Shown: in pieces, positions 32,742 to 41,701 of the stretch
Layout: each line of letters starts with the position of its first letter
Numbering within the stretch: the stretch's first letter is position 1
NCBI GenBank assembly: GCA_002347645.1
Contig: DDYF01000013.1
Coordinates: 1 to 64,000, forward strand
Length of the DNA stretch: 64,000 nt
Direction: 5' to 3'
From: Thermoleophilia bacterium UBA2241
GTDB lineage: Bacteria; Actinomycetota; Thermoleophilia; UBA2241
Notes under the pieces: generated by a model
The model's database searches: none
What the model was told of the DNA's origin: nothing
The model's input: only the letters and a program-made list of their open reading frames with translations
Translations under genes and position numbers: made by a program

Positions 32742-33941
32742 GTGGGGGAGACGGACATCGATCCTTCACCATCAGCCGGACGCGAAGCCCGGCGGCGTGT
32801 CGTGCGCCGCCGGCGCCTCACGCTGTTCGGCGCCGCCGGGCTCGTCGCCCTGGTCGCCGTCGCCCTCGTGCTGGGCGGCGTGTTCGGCGCGGGCGAGGGG
32901 GCCGACGGCGCGCCGCAGGCATCGCCGTCGCCGTCCTCGCCAGCCTCGTCGAACGACTCCGCCTCGCCGCGCGCGAGCGCCACGACGAGCGCCCCGGGCG
33001 CGGCCCGGGAGATCGTCATGGCCGGCGACGCCGCGCCTGGCTGGCCGGACGAGCTGCGGTGGCCGTCGGAGCGGACCTTCAAGGCCGACCAGCTCGAGCA
33101 GCTCGGCTACGCACCCGAGGTGGTCTTCTTCGGAGGCTCGCGAAGCATGCGCTTCGAGCCCTCCTTCATGGAGAAGAAGAGCGGCCTGAAGGGGTTCAAC
33201 CTGGCGATGACGAACGGCAAGCCAGAAGACGCCTGGGCGTTCGCGCACTTCCTTCACGAGCGGTCGCCGGAGACCCGCCTGCGCTGGATATGGGGCGTGC
33301 AGATCTCGACGATGTACGAGAGGGACCTCGAGGCGGGGCTGGTCCAGGACCCGCGCCTGAACCGGTACCTGCCGCTCGAGGTCCTCGAAGAGCAGGGTCG
33401 CCTTCTGCCGCAGGACCCCGTCGACGTTCCCGAGAAGGGGCGCGTCGACCTGCGCAGGTACTCGAAGGACGGTGTCGTCTTGTGGAACAGCTACGATCGT
33501 GCCGAGAAGCGGGGGCGCACCCTCGAGCGCTCGCTCGAGGTCTACATCAAACGCGCCCTCGAGAAGCAGAAGGCGGCGCCGACGAGCAGCGGCGAGAAGG
33601 TCTCGCGCAGTCGCGACTACTTCGAGGCGACGCTCGCGTATCTCAACGAGATCGGCGGGGAGCCCGTCATCGTCGCCATGCCCGTCCACCCGCAGGTCCT
33701 CGAGGCTCTTCGGGAGAGAGGTTGGCAGGAGCGGCATCACCGCTTTCTCTCGTACATCGACTCGCTTCGCGCCGAGCACGAGTTCGCGTTCGTCGACCTG
33801 AGTGAGATCGAGACCTTCGGCGGCGACCCCGGGGAGTTCTACGACGGGGTGCACATCAAAGCGGCCAACGCACGCAGGGTGATCGTCGAGCTCCTGCGGT
33901 CCTTCCCCGCGACCTTCGGGAGGGGGGGCGCCGATGAGTGA
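32742..33941 (+). CDS. Membrane-anchored SGNH/DltD-like protein
   Basis: 399 residues from GTG 32742. A basic cytoplasmic start, one membrane anchor (about 27-48) and a Ser/Pro/Ala-rich linker precede the extracytoplasmic domain. VVFFGGSRSMRFEP (about 128) resembles the nucleophile block of DltD/SGNH proteins, and the C-terminal FYDGVHIKAANARR supplies the Asp-x-x-His pair expected of the family. Such proteins esterify or de-esterify cell-wall polymers. The stop lies 8 bp inside the next gene, an SxxK hydrolase, so they probably act together at the envelope. No acyltransferase (MBOAT) gene is nearby. Confidence 0.6.
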   Translation: MGETDIDPSPSAGREARRRVVRRRRLTLFGAAGLVALVAVALVLGGVFGAGEGADGAPQASPSPSSPASSNDSASPRASATTSAPGAAREIVMAGDAAPGWPDELRWPSERTFKADQLEQLGYAPEVVFFGGSRSMRFEPSFMEKKSGLKGFNLAMTNGKPEDAWAFAHFLHERSPETRLRWIWGVQISTMYERDLEAGLVQDPRLNRYLPLEVLEEQGRLLPQDPVDVPEKGRVDLRRYSKDGVVLWNSYDRAEKRGRTLERSLEVYIKRALEKQKAAPTSSGEKVSRSRDYFEATLAYLNEIGGEPVIVAMPVHPQVLEALRERGWQERHHRFLSYIDSLRAEHEFAFVDLSEIETFGGDPGEFYDGVHIKAANARRVIVELLRSFPATFGRGGADE

Positions 33942-35130
33942 GCTCTTCGCGCACCGGCGATCCGACGCGCACCGGCGCCGGCGCCGGCACGGCATCGCCC
34001 GCTGGCTCTTGGCCGGCGTGCTGCTGGCCGCCGTGACGACCGTGGTCGTCCTTGCGTACGACATGTCCGCGGGCGGACCCGAGCAGACAGTGGCGCAGCC
34101 GGCGCCGTCGGCCAGCGCCGCGCCCGTGACGACGGCGCTCGAGGACGCCGCCATGGTCAGCGGGGGACGCGTGGCGCTGCGGTACCGTGTCGACGCCGCC
34201 GGCGCCGACACGGCCGTCGTGACCCTGGTGGTCGCTCGACCCGACGGGACGACGGTGCGCAAGCCGCTGCAGGACGCCACGCAGGCGGTCAACGTCGACC
34301 ACACGTGGAAGGGGACGATGTCCCTGAAGGCGGGCTCGTACCGTTACTACGCGCGCGCCACCGTCGACGGACGCGGGCAGCGAGTCGCCGTGCCGGCGAA
34401 GCTCGTGGTCAGGGCTGCGGTCTTCCCCTCGGCCGGCGCCGTCGCCGACGCGATCGCCTGGCTCAGGGGGCGAAGCGGCACGCCGGGGTTCGCCGTCGTC
34501 AGCGGCGACGGCAAGGTCCGGGGCTTGCGTGTCGACCGGCGGTACGCGAGCTACAGCCTCTCCAAGGCCATGATCCTTGTGGCCTACCTGCGCGGGCACA
34601 ACACGGTGAGCGCCGGCGCACGCGCGACGCTCGAGAGGATGATCGAGCACTCGGACAACGCCGCCGCCGACGCCATATACGCGCAGGTCGGCGGCGCCTC
34701 CGCCCTCACGCGGCTGGCGAAGACCGTCGGCATGGAGCGCTTCTCCGCCGGCGGCGGGTGGATCTCGGCGCGCGTGACGCCGGCGGACCAGGCGCGGTTC
34801 TTCTTCGCGATGGAGAAGTACATCCCGGAGAAGCACCGCGCCCTCGCCCGTGAACTGCTCTCGGGCATCACGCCGCGCCAGCGCTGGGGGATCGTAGCGG
34901 CGGCCGGCCCGCTCGGCTGGAAGGTCTACTTCAAAGGCGGCTGGTCGGGCGGCAACGTGCACATGGTCCAGGCGGCCCGGCTCGCGAAGGGCGACAAGGT
35001 GTTCGCCCTGGCCGTGATGACCGAGGGCAACCCGAACTGGACCTACGGGTTCGGCACGCTGAAGGGCGTCACCGACGTGCTCCTCGGCCGGCAGCCTACG
35101 GGCGCCTACCTCACGCAGGTGCTCGAGTGA
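33934..35130 (+). CDS. Membrane-anchored class A beta-lactamase-like serine hydrolase
   Basis: 398 residues. One N-terminal anchor (about 18-40), an immunoglobulin-like stretch (about 60-160), then a penicillin-binding fold with SLSK (Ser/Lys of SxxK, about residue 209), SDN (about 233) and KGG (about 333), the three class A motifs. The usual Glu166 omega-loop motif ExxLN is not evident, so it may be a peptidase or transpeptidase-like enzyme rather than a lactamase. It overlaps the SGNH-like gene by 8 bp. A hairpin follows at 35151. Confidence 0.72.
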   Translation: MSELFAHRRSDAHRRRRRHGIARWLLAGVLLAAVTTVVVLAYDMSAGGPEQTVAQPAPSASAAPVTTALEDAAMVSGGRVALRYRVDAAGADTAVVTLVVARPDGTTVRKPLQDATQAVNVDHTWKGTMSLKAGSYRYYARATVDGRGQRVAVPAKLVVRAAVFPSAGAVADAIAWLRGRSGTPGFAVVSGDGKVRGLRVDRRYASYSLSKAMILVAYLRGHNTVSAGARATLERMIEHSDNAAADAIYAQVGGASALTRLAKTVGMERFSAGGGWISARVTPADQARFFFAMEKYIPEKHRALARELLSGITPRQRWGIVAAAGPLGWKVYFKGGWSGGNVHMVQAARLAKGDKVFALAVMTEGNPNWTYGFGTLKGVTDVLLGRQPTGAYLTQVLE

Positions 35131-35150
35131 CCGACCAGTGCGCTGGGTGA

Positions 35151-35200
35151 GGCGGAGGAGGCGCCGCGCGGCCTCGCGCGCGCCGGGTGCCTCCTTCGCC
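35151..35200. terminator. 12-bp hairpin between convergent genes
   Basis: GGCGGAGGAGGC (35151-35162) pairs with GCCTCCTTCGCC (35189-35200) with one G-U. It separates the serine hydrolase from the GreA-like gene. Confidence 0.5.
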
Positions 35201-35216
35201 CGTCGCGTCCGGCAGC

Positions 35217-35729
35217 CTAACCTTCGCTGCTTCCGTCGTACGCGATTGCTCTGACGGTGAGCTCGAGGTCGCCGGCCGGTCGGCGCCAGACGACGCGGTC
35301 GCCGACGCGGGCTCCGATGAGGGCCTCGGCGAGCGGCGAGAGGTGACTCACCTTGAGGGCGGCCAGGTCGGCTTCGTCCTCGCCGACGATCGTGTACGTC
35401 CGCTCGCCGCCCTCGCCGGTCACCGTCACGGCCGCCCCGAAGGCGACCTGACCGGCGGGCTGGCCCGCCGGATCCACCGGGATCGCGGTCTCGAGACGAG
35501 CCTGGAAGTACCGCAGGTCACGGTCGACGTGCAGGAGCTCCTCGGCCGCCATGGGGTCGTCGCCGAGGGCGAGCAGTTCAAGCCGCCGCGTCTCGAGCTC
35601 GCCGACCTGCCGGCTCAGGGCGGCCACACCCGCGGGCGTGACGTAGTTGGGGTGCTCGCTGACGGGCCGGTCGGGCAGGTCCTGACCGGGGGCGCCGGCG
35701 TCGTCTTCCTTGACAAAGGCTCTGCTCAT
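35217..35729 (-). CDS. GreA/GreB-like transcription elongation factor
   Basis: 170 residues from ATG 35729. The N-terminal half is a helical coiled coil (LSRQVGELETRRLELLALG), and the C-terminal half the FKBP-like Gre domain (VAFGAAVTVTGEGGERTYTIVGEDEAD, then SPLAEALIGARVGDRVVW). Gre factors bind the RNA polymerase secondary channel and rescue stalled complexes by transcript cleavage. The acidic tip normally found in the coiled coil is present only as GDDPMAAEEL, so cleavage activity is uncertain; a Rnk or polymerase-binding relative is possible. It is divergent from the dodecin gene. Confidence 0.72.
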   Translation of the reverse strand: MSRAFVKEDDAGAPGQDLPDRPVSEHPNYVTPAGVAALSRQVGELETRRLELLALGDDPMAAEELLHVDRDLRYFQARLETAIPVDPAGQPAGQVAFGAAVTVTGEGGERTYTIVGEDEADLAALKVSHLSPLAEALIGARVGDRVVWRRPAGDLELTVRAIAYDGSSEG

Positions 35730-35893
35730 CTCGGCTCTCGACGGGGTGCGAAAGGGGCGGGGGAGTCGCTCTCTCCATTCGCGATGGTGCGCCTGCTTCC
35801 TGCGGCGGTCAACCGGCGCTGCAAGGCGTCGACAGGGCGCGTGGAAGGTGGAAAGATGTGGGTACACCAGCCGTCGACCGGAGAGGGGGAGAC

Positions 35894-36109
35894 ATGGCGG
35901 AGAGTGTCTACAAGGTGCTCGAGGTGATCGGCACCAGCCCGACGTCGTGGGAGGACGCCGCCAGGGCCGCGGTCGAGAAGGTCGCCGCTCGCGTGCAGGA
36001 TTGCCGCGTGGGCAGGGTCGTCGAGCTCGACATGAGGATCGAGGACGGCAAACTCGCGTTCTTCCGCGCCAGGGTGAAGGTGTCGTTCAAGTACCACGAC
36101 GAGCTCTGA
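35894..36109 (+). CDS. Dodecin family flavin-binding protein
   Basis: 71 residues from ATG 35894 after GAGAGGGGGA. The sequence fits dodecins: VYKVLEVIGTSPTSWEDAA, then RVVELDMRIEDGKLAFFRA and FKYHDEL. Dodecins form cytosolic dodecamers that store riboflavin or FMN. The usual flavin-stacking Trp after the second strand is not seen at the expected place (VVELDM), so ligand preference may differ. Two hairpins follow directly and ferritin comes next. Confidence 0.85.
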   Translation: MAESVYKVLEVIGTSPTSWEDAARAAVEKVAARVQDCRVGRVVELDMRIEDGKLAFFRARVKVSFKYHDEL

Positions 36110-36111
36110 GA

Positions 36112-36149
36112 CGCAGCGGGACGCCCGCCGAGGCGGGCGTCCCGCTGCG
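36112..36149. terminator. Hairpin 1 of a tandem pair after dodecin
   Basis: Arms 36112-36129 and 36132-36149 are exact reverse complements (18 bp), starting 2 nt after the stop codon. Confidence 0.6.
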
Positions 36150-36152
36150 CAA

Positions 36153-36189
36153 GGGCGGCGGCGGGACGCGGCGCGTCCCGCCGCCGCCC
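36153..36189. terminator. Hairpin 2 of a tandem pair after dodecin
   Basis: Arms 36153-36170 and 36172-36189 are exact reverse complements, followed by TCTTCTT. Two such stems in a row should insulate dodecin from ferritin. Confidence 0.6.
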
Positions 36190-36301
36190 TCTTCTTGCGT
36201 CGCGCGCGTGTTCGCTCCCCTCGCCTTCGGGTACAAAGGGCGTGACCCCGACGTCCTGAGCGCGCTCAGGAGCAAGCCACGAAGCAGAGAGGTGCGCCAG
36301 C

Positions 36302-36817
36302 ATGCTTGACCCCAAGATGGAGAAGGCGATCAACGCGCAGATCAACGCCGAGCACTACTCGGCCTTCCTGTACCTCGCCATGGCGGCCCAGTTCGCCGAC
36401 CTCGGCTTGGCTGGTGGCCAGCAGTGGATGACGACCCAGTACAAGGAGGAGCTCGTCCACGCGCAGGTGTTCTTCGACTACCTCATCGAGCGCGGCGGAC
36501 GCGCCAAGCTCGAGGCACTCGCCAAGCCGGGCACGAAGTGGGCTTCGGGCACCAAGATGTTCGAGGATGCCTACGCCCACGAGCAGAAGGTCACGTCGCT
36601 CATCCACGACATGGCGTCGCTCGCGCTCGAGCTCAAAGACCACGCGACCTACAACTTCCTGCAATGGTTCATCGCCGAGCAGGTCGAGGAGGAGTCGACG
36701 GCCTCGGACATGCTGCAGAAGTTCACGATGGCCGAAGAGCATCCGGCGGGCCTCTACCAGCTCGACAAGGAGCTGGGCGCGCGCGTCTTCGCGTCGCCCT
36801 CCATCTACGCGTGGTGA
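36302..36817 (+). CDS. Bacterial ferritin (non-haem)
   Basis: 171 residues, the usual length. The diiron site pattern is visible: NAEHYSAFLYLAMAAQF (Glu about 17), YKEELVHAQVFFDY (Glu 50, His 53), AHEQKVTSLIHDMA (Glu about 94) and FIAEQVEEE (Glu about 127-130). Ferritins form 24-mers that oxidise and store iron. GAGAGG precedes the ATG by a few bases. It ends at a 21-bp hairpin shared with the convergent acetyltransferase. Confidence 0.93.
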   Translation: MLDPKMEKAINAQINAEHYSAFLYLAMAAQFADLGLAGGQQWMTTQYKEELVHAQVFFDYLIERGGRAKLEALAKPGTKWASGTKMFEDAYAHEQKVTSLIHDMASLALELKDHATYNFLQWFIAEQVEEESTASDMLQKFTMAEEHPAGLYQLDKELGARVFASPSIYAW

Positions 36818-36842
36818 ACGGCTCCTGACTGATCGAACCTGA

Positions 36843-36888
36843 CGGGGAGGCGGCGGGCGGAGCGAGAGCTCCGCCCGCCGCCTCCCCG
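36843..36888. terminator. 21-bp perfect hairpin between ferritin and acetyltransferase
   Basis: Arms 36843-36863 and 36868-36888 match exactly with a GAGA tetraloop. It ends 7 nt before the reverse-strand gene end and probably works in both directions. Confidence 0.65.
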
Positions 36889-36894
36889 CTTGCC

Positions 36895-37431
36895 TCAGAG
36901 CACCTTCACCATCACCAGACAGGGGTTGCCCGGGCCCCACAAGTCGGGGAGCTCCATCAACGGGACGAAGTCCATGGCGAGGTAGAAGGCGCGCGTCGCG
37001 GCGTAGTCCGGGTCGGGGTGCGTCGCGCTGAGCGTCTTGACCGTGAGGAAGCGGGAGCCCTGCGCGCGCAGCCAGTCCTCGGCGGCGCGGAGGAGGGCGC
37101 GCCCGACTCCCGCGCGATGGCATTCGCGCAGCACGCCCATGACGTGGACCTCGGCCGCCTCGAGGGCATGCGGCTTCAAGGCGATGAGCCCGACGGTGCG
37201 TACGCCTTCTGGCGCCGCCGCGCGCCCCCTGTCTCTCGCGGCGCTGTCATCCGGCGGCCTCGCGGCCTCCACGGCGACGAACGCCGGCAGGTCGTCGACG
37301 TCCTTGACGTACTGGACGACGGACGCCTCGATGCCGAACCAGTCGGGCAGGGCGCGCAGCACTGCCTCGCAGGCCGCGCCCTGCCCGTATAGGGGCCCTC
37401 GAACCAGGACACCGGGCGCGCTCGGTGTCAC
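36895..37431 (-). CDS. GNAT family N-acetyltransferase
   Basis: 178 residues from GTG 37431, which overlaps the upstream permease stop as GTGA. The acetyl-CoA loop reads LRECHRAGVGRALLRAAEDW (about residues 95-114), and the C-terminus DPDYAATRAFYLAMDFVPL is typical of GNAT proteins. It is the last of a three-gene operon (ATPase, permease, acetyltransferase) joined by 4-bp overlaps. It might modify the exported compound or protect the cell from it; the substrate is unknown. Confidence 0.8.
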   Translation of the reverse strand: MTPSAPGVLVRGPLYGQGAACEAVLRALPDWFGIEASVVQYVKDVDDLPAFVAVEAARPPDDSAARDRGRAAAPEGVRTVGLIALKPHALEAAEVHVMGVLRECHRAGVGRALLRAAEDWLRAQGSRFLTVKTLSATHPDPDYAATRAFYLAMDFVPLMELPDLWGPGNPCLVMVKVL

Positions 37432-38189
37432 GTCACGTCGCGACGCATCGAGGTAGAGACGGCCACGACGCTCGTCACCGCGATGTACGCGAGGCTCAGC
37501 AGGAACGCCTCGGGCCTGTCGAGGCCCACCTCGCTCTCGGGACCCATCGTCAGCGCCCCGCTCACGACCTGCTCCATCGCGCTGAAAGGGAGGTACTGAC
37601 CTACCGCCGGCTTGAGCCCGAAGATGATGCTCTCCACGGCCAGCGCCCAGATCAGCGTGCCGGCGACGGCCACGGGCTGGTTGCGCACCAGCGCGCCCAG
37701 CGCCACCCCGAAGGACGCCATGAGCCCGGCCGTCACCAGGATGAGGGCGACCGTCTTGACGGCCTGCACGGTGAGGATCGAGCCCGTGTCCATGTCGAGA
37801 CCTCTGACCTGGTAGCCGACGAGGGCGACCAGGACGAGCAGGGCACCGGCTACGGCCAGGACCACAACGCCGACGACGAAACACACGACGAGCTTGACGG
37901 CGATGACCTGCCAGCGCTTCGGGGTGACGAGGTAGCTGTAGGTGATGGTCCCGTGACGGTACTCGTTGGTCATGCTGAGGATGCCGAAGACCAGACCCAG
38001 CGTCGGCACGATGCTCGCGCCGAGGAGCACGGTCAGGGGCGCCCCGTTCTCCTCGAGCCCGCCGGCCGGCACGAACACCAGCACGAGGATCGCCGGGACG
38101 ATGCTCACGAGCAGGGCGGCGATGAAGAGGCCGAGCGCCGTGCGCGTGCTGCGCAGCTTGAGGACCTCGGCGGAGAGAAGGTCCTTCAC
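37428..38189 (-). CDS. ABC-2 type transporter permease
   Basis: 253 residues with six hydrophobic segments (about 17-40, 50-72, 88-115, 128-160, 163-182 and 228-250), the ABC-2 exporter layout, including MTNEYRHGTITYSYLVTPKR between helices 2 and 3. It forms a heteromeric exporter with the ATPase upstream, whose stop it overlaps by 4 bp. The substrate may be lipid, peptide or antibiotic; not decidable. Confidence 0.85.
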   Translation of the reverse strand: MKDLLSAEVLKLRSTRTALGLFIAALLVSIVPAILVLVFVPAGGLEENGAPLTVLLGASIVPTLGLVFGILSMTNEYRHGTITYSYLVTPKRWQVIAVKLVVCFVVGVVVLAVAGALLVLVALVGYQVRGLDMDTGSILTVQAVKTVALILVTAGLMASFGVALGALVRNQPVAVAGTLIWALAVESIIFGLKPAVGQYLPFSAMEQVVSGALTMGPESEVGLDRPEAFLLSLAYIAVTSVVAVSTSMRRDVT

Positions 38190-39082
38190 GGTGTCACCCT
38201 CCTCGTGCCGGCGATGGCGAGGAACACGTCCTCGAGGCTTGGCTGTTCGGTGAGCAGCTCGTGGAGGACGACGCCGTTGTCCAGGGCGAGCTGCCCGACG
38301 TCGGCGCCCGAGGCGCCGCGGATGGCGAGCGCCTGATCGAGCCTGTTGACGGCCGCGCCGCGCGCGTGAAGGAGACGCTCGAGGAGCTCTGCCTGCGGCG
38401 AGCGCACGCGCACCACCTGGCCGGCGCGGCCGGCGAGCTCGGCGATCGGCGCCTGCGCCAGGAGCCGACCCTCGCTGATGATGAGCACGTCGTCCACGGT
38501 CTGCTCCACCTCGGCCAGGACGTGACTCGACACGAGGACGGTCTTGCCCTCGGCCGCGCGCGCCCGCAGAAAGGTCCTCAGCCAGCGCATGCCCTCGGGG
38601 TCGAGTCCGTTGGCGGGTTCATCAAGCAGCAGGACCTGCGGGTCGCCGAGCAGCACGCAGGCGAGGGCGAGGCGTTGCCGCATGCCCGACGAGTAGCCCT
38701 TCACGGCGCGCCGCGCCGCCTCGCCGAGCTCGACCATGGCAAGGCACTCCTCGACCCGGGCCTCGGGGATGCCCGAGGCGCGCGCCACGACGCGCAGCGC
38801 GTTCCGGCCGGTGCGCCCCGGGTGGAAGCCCGAGGCGTCGAGCAGCGCGCCGACGCGCGTCCACGGGCGCGCCAGGTCGCGGTAGGCAGCGCTCAACACG
38901 CGCGCCGTGCCGCGAGTCGGCCGCACCAGGTCGACGATCATGCGCAGCGTGGTCGTCTTGCCGGCACCGTTCGGGCCAAGGAAGCCCGTGATCGTCCCCG
39001 GCCCGAGCGCGAAGCTCACGTCGTCGACGGCGACGACCTTGCCGAAGTGCTTGGTGAGGTGTTCGACCTCGATGACCGGCAA
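38186..39082 (-). CDS. ABC transporter ATP-binding protein
   Basis: 298 residues from TTG 39082, chosen because GGAGG lies about 6 nt upstream and the conserved IEVEHLTKHFG begins three codons later. Walker A GPNGAGKTT, signature YSSGMRQRL, Walker B VLLLDEPANGLDPEG and the H-loop SSHVL are all present. The C-terminal 80 residues form the extra domain common in drug or bacteriocin exporters. It powers the permease at 37428. Confidence 0.9.
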   Translation of the reverse strand: MPVIEVEHLTKHFGKVVAVDDVSFALGPGTITGFLGPNGAGKTTTLRMIVDLVRPTRGTARVLSAAYRDLARPWTRVGALLDASGFHPGRTGRNALRVVARASGIPEARVEECLAMVELGEAARRAVKGYSSGMRQRLALACVLLGDPQVLLLDEPANGLDPEGMRWLRTFLRARAAEGKTVLVSSHVLAEVEQTVDDVLIISEGRLLAQAPIAELAGRAGQVVRVRSPQAELLERLLHARGAAVNRLDQALAIRGASGADVGQLALDNGVVLHELLTEQPSLEDVFLAIAGTRRVTP

Positions 39083-39099
39083 CCAGCCTCCTTCCGCCG

Positions 39100-41247
39100 T
39101 CAACCGATGACGACGATACCGAGATACCCGTCGACCGTCACCCGGTCGCCGGTCGTGATGAGCTCTGCGGCGAGCGGGACTCCCGTCACGCATGGGAGGC
39201 CGTACTCCCGCGCGATGATCGCCCCGTGGATCAGCATGCCGCCGCGGCGTTCGACGATGGCGGCCGCGAGCGGCACGACGAACGTCATCTCCGGGCCGAT
39301 AGCGTCGCAGACGAGGATCTCGCCGTCCTCGAAGGCCAGAAGGTCCTCACGGCCCTCGACGACGCGCGCCCGTCCGACCGCCAGGCCGGGCCCCGCGGGC
39401 TGGCCGACGATCTGGCGCGCCTGCCGGCGGACGCCGTCGGCGGCGGGAGCGGCGCTACCGGCGGGTGCCGCTTCGTCGGCCCCGGCGGTGGGCGCCGCGC
39501 CGGCGAGAGGGGACGGCAGCGCGACGCGCCGCGGTTCGAGCCGCGGGTCGACGGGCCGACCGCGGCGGCGTAGCTCCTCCAGCGCCGCGTTCAAGAGGCC
39601 CTCCAAGCTGCCTAGATACAGGTTGTCGTCGTCGCGCAGACGCCAGCTGGCGCGCGCGAGGTCGAGCAGCTCGGCGGCGCGCTCGCGCTCCTCGGGAGGA
39701 TGGGCGTCGAGGTAGCGCCGTTCGAGGCGCTCTCTGTCGGGGCGCGCCGCGGGTCCGCCCGCCGGGCGGGCGGCCAGGCGGCGCGCCACGGCCAGCGCGG
39801 CGTCAGCCTCGGCCGCGGCGTCGCCGGCAGCGTCGCCGAACGCGGCGACGTACCGAGTGACCTCGCGCTCCGCCGCGGCCTCGTCCCCGGCCCTGATCGC
39901 CGCCGCGATGCGTTCGAGGGCGGCGTTCCGGCGCAGGCTCAGCATGGGCGTCGCGGTGAGGAGATCGGCGAACTCGTAGGGATCGTCGGGGCGCAGGGCG
40001 TCGTTGTACGCGCGGCCGAAGAGACGCGCCCCGTGCGCGAACGGGATGAAGTCGGTGATATAGACGTCGACCCAGCGATCGTGCTCGGCCTTGCGCTCGC
40101 GCGCGGCGGCCGCGAGGTCGTCCTCGTCCATCCGTGCGAGATCGGTAGCGCCGAGGCGCTGGGTCGCGGCGACCATCGCCGGGATCGACTCGTCCTCGAT
40201 ACGGCGCCGCAGCGCGCTCAGGTTGTCGAAGCTGCGCCGCAGGCTCAGGTACGTGGCGCGCCCGTCGCCGGCCTCGCCGGCCAGCGTCGTGATGGGCCGC
40301 GACTGGAGCGCATACAGCTCGTCGCGCCGCATCGTCCACTCCACGTCTTGCGGCGCGGCGAAGTGCTCCTCGGCGCGCCGTGCAAGGCCGAAGACGAGCG
40401 GGAGCTCCGGATCGGCGAGCGGCGCTCTGCTTCGTCGTTCGACGGGCAGGGGGACGAGACGCACGCCGTCCGCGGCCGGCGCCATCATGTCGTGGCGCTC
40501 GGCGGCGCGGTGCTCGAGCACGCTCCCGTCGCGCCGGGCGAGGATCCATCGGTCGGGCTCGACGGCGCCGTCGACGAGGCCCTGGTTCAGGCCGTGCACG
40601 GCCTCGACCAGGGCCTTCTCCTCATTCTCGGGGTGTCGGCTGAAGGCCACGCCCGACCGCTCCCCGGCGACGATCTCCTGCACCACGACGGCCATCGAGC
40701 TCCGCGTCGGGTCGAGGCCGAGCTCGCGGCGGTAGAGCAACGCGCCGTCGGACCACAGCGACGCCCAGACGAGCTTGACGTGCTCCAGGATCGCGTCGAC
40801 GCCGCGCACGTTGACGTACGACTCGTGGAGGCCCGCGAACGAGGCGCCGGCCGAGTCCTCGCCGGGCGCCGACGATCGTACGACGGTCGCGGTCTCGCCA
40901 AAGCGCGCGGCGATGGGCTCCGCCAGCACCGCGCGCAGCTCGTCCGGCAGCGGCGTCGTGAGGAAGAGGTTGCGAATGCGCAGCGCCGCGTCCCACATCT
41001 CCTCCCAGCGCATGTCGGCGAAGTCCTTGCGGTCGAGCTCGAAGAGGACCCTCGCGCGTAGCTCGGCGGCGTCGAGGAAGGTGCCGTAGGCGTCGGTGGT
41101 GACGGCGATGAACGGCGGCACGGCGATACCCGCGCGGGCCATGCGCGCCAGTGCGAGTGCCTTGCCACCGACGCGCGGCGCGAGGGCGTCGTCCATCTCT
41201 TCCGCGGGGACGACGAACGGCGTCCCGCGTGTCTGGGCCTCGCCCAC
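39100..41247 (-). CDS. PEP-utilising / pyruvate-phosphate-binding enzyme
   Basis: 715 residues. The N-terminal 310 residues are an ATP-grasp PEP/pyruvate-binding domain (VGGKALALARMARAGIAVP, VVRSSAPGEDSAGASFAGLHE, ERSGVAFSRHPEN, QDVEWTMRRDELYALQSRP). A variable helical middle follows, and the C-terminus is a swivelling phosphohistidine domain, RRGGMLIHGAIIAREYGLPCV (His about 687). This is the layout of rifampin phosphotransferase and truncated PEP synthases; the PEP-binding barrel of true PEP synthase is absent. It probably phosphorylates a small molecule via phosphohistidine; rifampin is only one possibility. Confidence 0.78.
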   Translation of the reverse strand: MGEAQTRGTPFVVPAEEMDDALAPRVGGKALALARMARAGIAVPPFIAVTTDAYGTFLDAAELRARVLFELDRKDFADMRWEEMWDAALRIRNLFLTTPLPDELRAVLAEPIAARFGETATVVRSSAPGEDSAGASFAGLHESYVNVRGVDAILEHVKLVWASLWSDGALLYRRELGLDPTRSSMAVVVQEIVAGERSGVAFSRHPENEEKALVEAVHGLNQGLVDGAVEPDRWILARRDGSVLEHRAAERHDMMAPAADGVRLVPLPVERRSRAPLADPELPLVFGLARRAEEHFAAPQDVEWTMRRDELYALQSRPITTLAGEAGDGRATYLSLRRSFDNLSALRRRIEDESIPAMVAATQRLGATDLARMDEDDLAAAARERKAEHDRWVDVYITDFIPFAHGARLFGRAYNDALRPDDPYEFADLLTATPMLSLRRNAALERIAAAIRAGDEAAAEREVTRYVAAFGDAAGDAAAEADAALAVARRLAARPAGGPAARPDRERLERRYLDAHPPEERERAAELLDLARASWRLRDDDNLYLGSLEGLLNAALEELRRRGRPVDPRLEPRRVALPSPLAGAAPTAGADEAAPAGSAAPAADGVRRQARQIVGQPAGPGLAVGRARVVEGREDLLAFEDGEILVCDAIGPEMTFVVPLAAAIVERRGGMLIHGAIIAREYGLPCVTGVPLAAELITTGDRVTVDGYLGIVVIG

Positions 41248-41251
41248 GCCC

Positions 41252-41701
41252 CTACTCCATGTGGAGCTCGGTGACGTTCTGGAACCGGCTCACCAGGTAG
41301 TAGGTCCGTACCTGTAGCTCGACGAGCGCGCTCGTCGGGGCGTCCGCGAAGCCCCGCAGGTGGGGGTGACGGCGCAGGAATGCGTCGAGGGCCTGGGCGC
41401 GCTCCGCGCCGTCGAGCTCGCGCGCCGCCCCCACGGCGGTGGCTGCGACGGCGCCGTGGAAGTCGACGTCATCGTCCGACCTGCTGTCGACGAGCATCGC
41501 CACGTTCGGGTCGGCGGTGAGAAAGGTGAACTTGCGCGTGGCGCGCGTCGTCGCGAAGTAGAGGTGTCGAAGGTCGGAGCTGGCGACCACGGCGACGAGG
41601 CTCGCGTACGGGTGGTCCTCGCCGTGGGTCGCCAGCACGCCGAGCCGCTGGCGCGCGAAGAGCGCGCGCAGCACGGCGAGAGGCTCGTCGACGGCGGTCA
41701 T
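41252..41701 (-). CDS. Pyridoxamine 5'-phosphate oxidase-fold protein
   Basis: 149 residues from ATG 41701 with GGAGGGG just upstream. The split-barrel flavin fold is suggested by RLGVLATHGEDHPYASLVA, LRHLYFATTRATRKFTFL and ELQVRTYYLVSRFQ. Members bind FMN, F420 or haem and reduce varied substrates; which applies here is unknown. It lies just before the PEP-utilising gene on the same strand (4-nt gap), so the two are probably an operon. Confidence 0.75.
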   Translation of the reverse strand: MTAVDEPLAVLRALFARQRLGVLATHGEDHPYASLVAVVASSDLRHLYFATTRATRKFTFLTADPNVAMLVDSRSDDDVDFHGAVAATAVGAARELDGAERAQALDAFLRRHPHLRGFADAPTSALVELQVRTYYLVSRFQNVTELHME

